64,000 nucleotides of DNA, from positions 507,001 through 571,000 of the forward strand of contig NZ_QHCS01000002.1 of assembly GCF_003545875.1 (NCBI RefSeq), in the 5' to 3' direction. Under the pieces are notes generated by a model that saw only the letters and a list, made by a program, of their open reading frames with translations, searched no databases and was not told where the DNA came from. The translations under genes and the position numbers were made by a program. Numbering within the stretch: position 1 is the first letter of the stretch; each line of letters begins with the position of its first letter. The stretch is from Leptospira stimsonii. GTDB lineage: Bacteria; Spirochaetota; Leptospiria; Leptospirales; Leptospiraceae. Positions 54,587 to 64,000 of the stretch are shown here, piece after piece.

Positions 54587-55981
54587 ATGAAACAGAAATG
54601 GATTTCAATTCTTATTATACTTCTTTGTTTGAGCGGTTTGTTTTTCGTTCAGTTATGGCTGGGGGTACCATTTTCCGTTTCCTTGATGCTAAGTATATTC
54701 ACTCTGGCAGGACTCTTTTGGATACTGGAGCCGATTCCCGGTTACGCGACTTCCATTCTCATTCTATTTTTGGAAATTATATTCTTCGCAAATCCTCTTG
54801 GGCTTCCCTTGTTTAAATTTACGGAAGGAAAAAATCCGGCTGTATCCGTTTTTCTCTCCTCTATCGCCGATTCGTCGATCATTCTTTTCTTAGGCGGTTT
54901 CGTTTTAGCAAAAGCTTCCGTAAAAACCGGATTGGATCGTTTTCTTGCGAATCGAGTGATCCGTAAGTTTGGGACGAGAAGTCGAAGAGTTCTTCTCGGT
55001 TTTATGTTCACTACCGCATTTATTTCGATGTGGATGAGCAATACGGCCACGACCGCGATGATGATCGCATTGTCTTATCCATTGTTTCAAATTTTACCGG
55101 AAAAAGAGCCGTTTCGCAAAGCGCTCTTGTTGGGAATTCCCTTTGCGGCCAATATCGGTGGAGTCGGAACTCCGATCGGATCTCCGCCAAATATCATTGC
55201 AATGAGTCTCCTGAGACAACAAGGGATTTCGGTTTCTTTCGGAACTTGGATGATGTTTGCGGTACCGTTAGTCGTTCTTTTACTGTTCTTTGCATGGTTT
55301 TTATTATTAAATCTTTTCCCTGAAAACGGCTCTTTGGAATTGACGGTCGAGTTTACGGAACCGGAAGGGGGAACTCATTCTTATTCGTTTCGAACCACTT
55401 CGTTCATTTTTTTAGGAACGGTGATACTTTGGTTTACCGAAAGCCTTCACGGGATTCCGGCGGGAGTGATCGCCTTATTGCCTTTGGTTCTTTTTCCTGC
55501 CTTTGGGATTTTAAACGAAAAAGACATCAACTCCTTGGAATGGTCCGTACTTCTTTTGATTGCTGGTGGGATTGCGATCGGTGTGGGACTGCAACAGAGC
55601 GGAATGGGTCTTTGGTTTTCCGATATTTTAAAACCGATTACTAAACCTGAATATGCAATCAACGTGTTATTTCTTCTGTGCACGTTAGCGCTCCTTCTAA
55701 GCACTTTTATGTCGAACACGGCCGCCACAAATCTTTTGGTTCCGTTTGCATTTCCGCTTTCTATGCTCATTCTTCCCGGTTCACAGGAGTATCTTTTGGA
55801 AGTCTGTCTTGGAATCGCTCTTTCCGCATCGCTTGCGATGGCTCTTCCTGTGAGCACTCCTCCGAATGCGATTGCATACGCCGTAGGCGGCTTTGAAATC
55901 AGAGATATGATCAAGGCAGGATTGCCCATCGGTCTCTTTGGACTTCTTTTGACCTTGATCGGGTATTTTATTTTTCTCTAA
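54587..55981 (+). CDS. DASS (SLC13)-family anion:sodium symporter
   Basis: 464 aa and about 11-12 membrane spans. Both SNT-type substrate motifs are present: MWMSNTATTAMMIAL and FMSNTAATNLLVPF, with GVGTPIGSPPNIIAMSLL and ALPVSTPPNAIAYAV, the two hallmark Pro-rich loops. Substrates in the family are di- and tricarboxylates, sulfate or phosphate. It lies at the outer edge of the O-antigen genes and is not obviously tied to them. Substrate cannot be fixed by sequence. Confidence 0.9.
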   Translation: MKQKWISILIILLCLSGLFFVQLWLGVPFSVSLMLSIFTLAGLFWILEPIPGYATSILILFLEIIFFANPLGLPLFKFTEGKNPAVSVFLSSIADSSIILFLGGFVLAKASVKTGLDRFLANRVIRKFGTRSRRVLLGFMFTTAFISMWMSNTATTAMMIALSYPLFQILPEKEPFRKALLLGIPFAANIGGVGTPIGSPPNIIAMSLLRQQGISVSFGTWMMFAVPLVVLLLFFAWFLLLNLFPENGSLELTVEFTEPEGGTHSYSFRTTSFIFLGTVILWFTESLHGIPAGVIALLPLVLFPAFGILNEKDINSLEWSVLLLIAGGIAIGVGLQQSGMGLWFSDILKPITKPEYAINVLFLLCTLALLLSTFMSNTAATNLLVPFAFPLSMLILPGSQEYLLEVCLGIALSASLAMALPVSTPPNAIAYAVGGFEIRDMIKAGLPIGLFGLLLTLIGYFIFL

Positions 55982-56125
55982 TGTATCTATAGTATGTATT
56001 TCTTTCTTAAAGTTTTTCTCACCGTTCGCGACGTCCGTCGTGTTCTTCTTCAACCGCTTCGACTCTTCTGGTTTTCATTTTAAATTAAAAATTCGATGTG
56101 TTCTGAAAAAATGCTTGTAGAAAAC

Positions 56126-56149
56126 CATATTTATGGCACCATAAATATG
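56126..56149 (+). promoter_or_regulatory. 11-2-11 palindrome overlapping the antitoxin start, likely VapBC operator
   Basis: Arms CATATTTATGG (56126-56136) and CCATAAATATG (56139-56149) are perfect reverse complements around a 2-base centre. The last base is the G of the GTG start. Ribbon-helix-helix antitoxins bind such palindromes to repress their own operon, so this is probably the operator. No clear ribosome site lies before the GTG. Confidence 0.7.
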
Positions 56150-56403
56150 TGAAAACAACCTTGGAAATTCCGGACACTCTCTACAAACAAGCCAAGATAA
56201 AAGCGGCCGAGCGAGGCGTTTCGATGCGCGTTCTCATTATTACGGCTTTGGAGCAGAATCTAAAGTTGGAAGAAGAATATGCAAAGATCAAAGCGTCTGA
56301 AAAGTTCGGATCCAATCGATACGGTTGGCCCGTGCTTCCCAAACAGAAGGGAATCAAGGTAACGAACGAATTGATCAATCAACTCAGAGAGGAAGAAGGT
56401 TAG
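56149..56403 (+). CDS. vapB: VapB-type antitoxin, ribbon-helix-helix
   Basis: 84 aa from GTG 56149. The N-terminal KTTLEIPDTLYKQAKIKAAE reads as a ribbon-helix-helix DNA-binding domain and ERGVSMRVLIITALEQNL completes it. The C-terminal tail (WPVLPKQKGIKVTNELINQL) would wrap the toxin. The frame ends 1 base before the PIN toxin gene, the usual coupled layout. A strong palindrome covers the start. Its length and order fit type II toxin-antitoxin pairs. Confidence 0.85.
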   Translation: MKTTLEIPDTLYKQAKIKAAERGVSMRVLIITALEQNLKLEEEYAKIKASEKFGSNRYGWPVLPKQKGIKVTNELINQLREEEG

Positions 56404-56404
56404 A

Positions 56405-56839
56405 ATGGCTTATCTTTTGGATGTGAACGTTTTGATCGCACTGAGCGACGCAAACCATACGTTTCATCAAACCGCTTGGGATTGGTTTGATCAAAAGTCT
56501 CGAAGGGGTTGGGCGACTTGTCCTATTACGCAGAACGCGCTCGTACGAATTCTGAGTAACACTTCTTATCCGGGAAGTCCGGGCGGAGTGGAGGTCATCA
56601 CCGAGATTTTACATTCGCTCCTAAAAGTAAAAGGTCATCGTTTTGTTCCGGATGATATTTCCCTCAATTCTCCCACACTGTTCTTAAAATTCGGATTCGT
56701 AAAGTCCAAACAACTCACGGACGTGTATCTCCTTGCGTTGAGCGTTCATCATAATCTCAAGTTCGCGACTTTCGATTCTAAAATTCCCGTCCGATCCGTG
56801 GCGAGCGGCAAGGAACACCTGGAACTCATTGTCGCTTAA
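56405..56839 (+). CDS. vapC: VapC-type PIN-domain ribonuclease toxin
   Basis: 144 aa. LLDVNVLIALSD starts the PIN domain with Asp6; Asp106 (LTDVYLLALSVHHN) and Asp124 (FATFDSKI) are the other acidic positions. At the place where I expect a Glu in the usual TENGFVRIL block the protein has TQNALVRIL (Gln43), so one acidic residue may be missing. ATG 56405 lies 1 base after the antitoxin stop. It would cut RNA when free of antitoxin. A stable plasmid-type or island-maintenance role is possible here. Confidence 0.85.
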   Translation: MAYLLDVNVLIALSDANHTFHQTAWDWFDQKSRRGWATCPITQNALVRILSNTSYPGSPGGVEVITEILHSLLKVKGHRFVPDDISLNSPTLFLKFGFVKSKQLTDVYLLALSVHHNLKFATFDSKIPVRSVASGKEHLELIVA

Positions 56840-56845
56840 TATTCT

Positions 56846-57442
56846 ATGGAAGAATTCTTAAAAGGTCTTCCTATTCTTCCCTTCAAAAGTAGAAAAGAAT
56901 GGGATCGGTGGTTGAAGAAAAATCACAAAAAGGGAATTGCGATCTGGATCAAGTTCGCCAAAAAAGATTCCAATTTCCTTTCCTTGACCTACGCGGAAGC
57001 GTTGGACGTTGCCCTTTGTTATGGTTGGATCGATAGCCAAAAACAAAAATACGATGATTCTTTCTGGTTACAAAAATTCAGTGTTCGAGGTCCGAAAAGT
57101 ATTTGGTCCAAAATCAATCGAGATAAGGCGAACACCTTGATCGCCGGTGGTAAAATGAAACCTACCGGCCTCGAAGCGGTCGAGTCGGCTAAAAAGGACG
57201 GTCGTTGGGATGCGGCGTATGATTCTCAGAGTAAGGTCGAAATTCCGAGAGATTTTGCAAACCTCCTGAAATTACGTCCGAAAGCCAAAAAGTTTTTTGA
57301 GAGGTTGGATTCCGCAAATCGATACGCGATCTTGTTTCGACTTCATCATACAAAAAACGAAGAGTTGAGAAAGAGAAAGTTGAATCAATTTATCGAGATG
57401 TTAGAGAAAAAAGAGACGGTTCACACGGAGAGAATCAAATAA
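56846..57442 (+). CDS. YdeI/OmpD-associated family protein
   Basis: 198 aa, cytosolic. GIAIWIKFAKKDSNFLSLTYAEALDVALCYGWIDSQ-type blocks are present (IWIKFAKKDS, EALDVALCYGWIDSQ), together with FSVRGPKSIWSKINRDKA, the family's central motif, and RLHHTKNEELRKRKLNQFIE at the C-terminus. Members are linked to stress or bacteriocin protection, but the reaction is unknown. It starts 6 bases after vapC; co-transcription with the toxin-antitoxin pair is possible. Confidence 0.85.
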   Translation: MEEFLKGLPILPFKSRKEWDRWLKKNHKKGIAIWIKFAKKDSNFLSLTYAEALDVALCYGWIDSQKQKYDDSFWLQKFSVRGPKSIWSKINRDKANTLIAGGKMKPTGLEAVESAKKDGRWDAAYDSQSKVEIPRDFANLLKLRPKAKKFFERLDSANRYAILFRLHHTKNEELRKRKLNQFIEMLEKKETVHTERIK

Positions 57443-57918
57443 TTTCATACTTTTGTGCGAAATGTGGTCCGGATCGAATATTAGAAATATGGAATTGAGA
57501 GCCTTGTTGAAAAGAATTTTCCTCCATGCAGATTTTTGGAAATGAGCGAAGGTAAACTTTTCAATTCTTTTCCTTGAAAGGGACAAACTTTCTGTAATCG
57601 TTGGAAAACCTCGATCGGATTGGAAGAAACAAATATTAAAATGCAAGTCCATACTTTTAATAGAAAGACAAATCGAATTTTAGGATAAGGGATGATCGTT
57701 CGTCAATCTGCGGCTTCAATAAAACAAATCGAGCTGGGATCCTTTATCGAATGCTTCGGTATCATCAAAAATGAATTCAATCGCGGAATCTATTTTTCAA
57801 TCGAGAGCGTAGATAGCGGAAATTTTTTTGTAAGGAAGTTCTTTGCGGATTTTTTGAGTTCTTTAAGATCGTAAAAAAGATCTTTCCAAACTCGAGCGAA
57901 GAGAATAATGTACATTTA
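57443..57918. other. 476-base gap with at most one small open frame
   Basis: No recognised RNA, repeat or mobile element. A 60-codon open frame at 57692-57874 has AGGAT about 6 bases before its ATG but no family match that I recognise. The rest is AT-rich non-coding sequence between the YdeI-like and CapA-like genes, probably holding the CapA promoter. Confidence 0.6.
57692..57874 (+). CDS. possible small hypothetical protein
   Basis: 60 codons starting ATG 57692, with AGGAT about 6 bases upstream. The peptide (IKQIELGSFIECFGIIKNEF) has no signal sequence or membrane span. It lies alone in a 476-base gap. Without comparison to other genomes it may be real or chance. Confidence 0.25.
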   Translation: MIVRQSAASIKQIELGSFIECFGIIKNEFNRGIYFSIESVDSGNFFVRKFFADFLSSLRS

Positions 57919-59127
57919 GTGTCTTATTTCATTCTTAAAATTCGAAAACTAATTTTTCTGAGTATTCCAATTCTTTTCTTCTCCTGTCTTCTTCCGGAGA
58001 CAATGGATTCCATCTCAAAGGAAGAAACTCCGGAATCACCTTCCGCACTCGCGATTCTCCAAGACAAACTCGATTCCGTCCTACACCCCGAGCACAACCG
58101 CGATCCGGAACTTCTCAAGGTTCTCGCGGGAGGGGACGTTATGTTCAATTGGGGAATTCGAGATACGATCAACAAACACGGGGAGATCGCCCCGGTGGAA
58201 GGTCTGAAGACGCTTTTCGGAGAAGCCGATTTTAGAATGGTGAATCTCGAAACTCCGGTCGTCGCTTCCAAGACGGAAGAATCAAAGAAGGCCTATATTT
58301 TTACCGCACATGAGAAGGACATGGATTCTCTGAAATTTTTGGAAGTCGATCTCGTGTTTCTGGGAAACAATCATTCCTTTGATCACGGCCCGAAAGGAAT
58401 GGCGGAGACTTTGGATATATTAAAGAAAAATCATATTCTAAACGTCGGCGCCGGGCAAAAAATTCCGGAAGTTTTCGGGCCCTTGAGTCTGAACCTAAAA
58501 GGAAACGATTTAAGAATTCATTCGGTAACCGCAATCGCAGAGCCGGCTCACTACGCGACGGCAACCAAAGCGGGTGTGGCGCCGTTTTCCCTTCCTTCCC
58601 TACAGGCTTCTTTTTTTGAAAGAAGGGGTGGGGGAAGACTGGGCGTGGGAACTCCACCGGTCCGAATCGTCTCTCTCCACTGGGGAGTGGAATATTCTCC
58701 CTTTCCTACGGCCGATCAGAGAAAGATCGCTCGTGCCCTGATCGATTCAGGGGTCAAGGTTGTGATCGGTCATCATCCTCATATCCCTCAGGGAATCGAA
58801 CTCTATCGGGGTGGGGTGATTCTCTATTCTCTTGGAAACCTGATTTTCGGAAGTAGGAACTCCTATTTGAACCACAATCTAATCGCGATTCTTCATATCC
58901 GGAAGAATATTTTAGAAATGGTCGAACTCGTTCCGATATTCGGGAAATTCCAAAAAGAAGATCATAAAATTCGTCCCGTAACGGGGAAGGAGGCCAAAGA
59001 ATTTCTCCAAGAAATCGCAGTCCTTTCCAGCGAACTCGGGACGGAACTCCGCGTCGATGAAGAAAGAGCATTTCTGGACCTTCGAACCAATTCTCCCTTG
59101 ACCCGTGGCTCTAAACGCAAAAAATAG
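57919..59127 (+). CDS. CapA-family metallophosphatase-like lipoprotein
   Basis: 402 aa from GTG 57919. The N-terminus is a lipoprotein signal (KLIFLSIPILFFSC, Cys23 the likely lipidation site, in the relaxed spirochaetal style). The CapA domain follows: LAGGDVMFNWGIRDTIN, VFLGNNHSFDHGPKG, SLHWGVEYSPFP, VKVVIGHHPHIPQGIE and YSLGNLIFGSRN, with the metal-binding His and Asp residues. In Bacillus, CapA takes part in poly-gamma-glutamate export, but the broad family has other members. Expected at the periplasm or outer membrane. Confidence 0.87.
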   Translation: MSYFILKIRKLIFLSIPILFFSCLLPETMDSISKEETPESPSALAILQDKLDSVLHPEHNRDPELLKVLAGGDVMFNWGIRDTINKHGEIAPVEGLKTLFGEADFRMVNLETPVVASKTEESKKAYIFTAHEKDMDSLKFLEVDLVFLGNNHSFDHGPKGMAETLDILKKNHILNVGAGQKIPEVFGPLSLNLKGNDLRIHSVTAIAEPAHYATATKAGVAPFSLPSLQASFFERRGGGRLGVGTPPVRIVSLHWGVEYSPFPTADQRKIARALIDSGVKVVIGHHPHIPQGIELYRGGVILYSLGNLIFGSRNSYLNHNLIAILHIRKNILEMVELVPIFGKFQKEDHKIRPVTGKEAKEFLQEIAVLSSELGTELRVDEERAFLDLRTNSPLTRGSKRKK

Positions 59128-59128
59128 G

Positions 59129-59134
59129 TACAAT
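59129..59134 (+). promoter_or_regulatory. possible -10 box before rpsF
   Basis: TACAAT about 58 bases before the rpsF start, one mismatch from TATAAT. No good -35 hexamer lies 17 bases upstream, so confidence is low. A promoter is expected here because the ribosomal operon follows. Confidence 0.25.
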
Positions 59135-59191
59135 TATAGGTTCTTCTGCTCGTCGCGTTCCGCAGGCGGGCTTTAACCATAGGGGAAACAA

Positions 59192-59900
<709 letters not shown>

Positions 59901-59912
59901 TGAGGAACACTT

Positions 59913-60224
<312 letters not shown>

Positions 60225-60233
60225 GGTACCAAC

Positions 60234-60683
60234 ATGAGAGTGATCTTACAAAAAGACGTTATCAATCTCGGGGACGCAGGCGACCTGAAAGAAGTCGCGG
60301 ACGGTTACGCTAGAAATTTTCTTTTCCCGAAAAAGCTCGCGGTTCGCGCGAACGAAGGAAACACAAAAGCCGCTCTTCACCAAAAGAAACTGGGCGAGCT
60401 CAAACGCGAAAAACGCAAAAAAGCGATGGAAGGTTTTTCCTCCAATGTCAACGGCAAAGAATACGAAATCGTAGTTAAAACCGGCGGCGGGGACAAGCTC
60501 TTCGGAGCGGTGACTCCTATGGACGTAGCTTCCCTTTTGAAAAAAGACGGAATCGAACTCGATAAGAGAAAAATCGAGATCGCTGAGCCTATTCGCAGTC
60601 TGGGATCTTACAAGATCAAAATCCGCCTTGCAGAAGGAATCCAGCCTGTCATTACGCTTCACGTAAAAAAAGAAGAAGAGTAA
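60234..60683 (+). CDS. rplI: 50S ribosomal protein L9
   Basis: 149 aa. VILQKDVINLGDAGDLKEVA and GYARNFLFPKKLAVRANEGN form the N-terminal rRNA-binding domain; the C-terminal domain includes KLFGAVTPMDVASLLKKDGI and ends in a charged KKEEE tail. 149 aa is standard. It lies 9 bases after rpsR and 19 before dnaB, in the conserved operon. Confidence 0.95.
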   Translation: MRVILQKDVINLGDAGDLKEVADGYARNFLFPKKLAVRANEGNTKAALHQKKLGELKREKRKKAMEGFSSNVNGKEYEIVVKTGGGDKLFGAVTPMDVASLLKKDGIELDKRKIEIAEPIRSLGSYKIKIRLAEGIQPVITLHVKKEEE

Positions 60684-60702
60684 TTCTTCTTTAAAAGGGA
60701 CG

Positions 60703-62031
<1,329 letters not shown>

Positions 62032-62072
62032 TTCTTATCACATTCGATCATTACAACAGGAAATAGAAATCA

Positions 62073-63878
<1,806 letters not shown>

Positions 63879-63882
63879 ATTT

Positions 63883-64000
63883 ATCTCCTCGCGCAAAGAA
63901 CAGTTCAATTTCGAAAACCAAGACTTGTATCGTAAGATCTGCGGGATCAACGACGAGGGAGTTAAGATTCTTGAAAAACAACTCGAGATGGATATCATCC
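63883..64000 (+). CDS. PhoH-like protein, N-terminal part, cut by window end
   Basis: The open frame continues past the right edge. QFNFENQDLYRKICGINDEG and KILEKQLEMDI match the N-terminus of PhoH/YbeZ-type ATPases. No ATG, GTG or TTG precedes the conserved part in frame after the stop at 63853; the only nearby candidates are ATC 63883 (with AAGG about 9 bases upstream) and TTG 63925, which would cut off conserved residues. Coordinates use ATC 63883 as a tentative start. The ATPase domain lies beyond the window. Confidence 0.55.
   Translation, partial: MSSRKEQFNFENQDLYRKICGINDEGVKILEKQLEMDII

Noticed and set aside
57401..57652. - strand 83-codon frame in the gap before the CapA-like gene
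   Set aside because: Overlaps the end of the YdeI-like gene and has no ribosome site or known domain.

Overview
The window looks like a chromosomal segment of a pathogenic-clade Leptospira. Three things point there: the O-antigen (rfb) locus layout, in which dozens of sugar, glycosyltransferase and Wzx/Wzy genes all sit on the + strand and run into rfbC-rfbD-rfbB-rfbA; the heavy use of TTG and GTG starts; and large carbohydrate-biosynthesis proteins of types I associate with leptospires. The species cannot be fixed from the sequence. By eye, G+C rises from an AT-rich centre (about 33-48 kb) to clearly higher values in rfbCDBA and the housekeeping genes at the right end.

Layout. (1) 1-1675: end of a nonulosonic (sialic-acid-like) acid module, a CBS/nucleotidyltransferase of PtmE type plus a CMP-sugar synthetase. 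(2) 1809-10184: GDP-fucose-synthase-like reductase, PglK/MsbA-like ABC flippase, RmlD-like reductase, NodU-type carbamoyltransferase, an orphan GT-B-like protein and a Gfo/Idh oxidoreductase. (3) 10291-14024: a second Gfo/Idh enzyme, then an amidotransferase / HisF-like / HisH-like trio that normally builds acetamidino groups. (4) 14077-25522: an unusual metabolic block holding a lactonase-like enzyme, FkbM methyltransferase, two Gfo/Idh enzymes, SIS isomerase, SDR, 3-dehydroquinate-synthase-like cyclase, 2-hydroxyacid dehydrogenase, HisC-like aminotransferase, KdsB-like CMP transferase and methyltransferase. I read it as a candidate pathway to an undescribed cyclitol or acidic sugar. (5) 25582-29702: orphan GT-B-like protein and two glycosyltransferases. 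(6) 29739-35270: UDP-L-QuiNAc/L-FucNAc-type synthesis, a WbuB-like transferase and the initiating polyprenyl phosphosugar transferase. (7) 35290-48122: Wzy, Wzx and more transferases and methyltransferases, including a GtrB-like gene and a GT-C-like membrane gene that are both broken by frameshifts at or near poly-A runs. (8) 48272-54534: dTDP-L-rhamnose genes and three GT2 rhamnosyltransferase-like genes. (9) 54587-59127: DASS anion transporter, VapBC-type toxin-antitoxin pair, YdeI-like protein and CapA-like lipoprotein. (10) 59192-64000: rpsF-ssb-rpsR-rplI-dnaB-aspS and the start of a phoH-like gene.

How it works together. The locus supplies activated sugars (CMP-nonulosonate, a GDP-6-deoxysugar, UDP-L-amino sugar, dTDP-L-rhamnose and perhaps a novel CMP- or cyclitol-type donor). 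Transferases assemble them on undecaprenyl phosphate after the 33993-35270 enzyme starts the unit. Carbamoyl, amidino and methyl groups decorate the unit, Wzx and possibly the ABC protein flip it, and Wzy polymerises it. Dense packing and many 4-8 base overlaps suggest long co-transcribed, translationally coupled units. No transposase, tRNA, rRNA or CRISPR array was seen.
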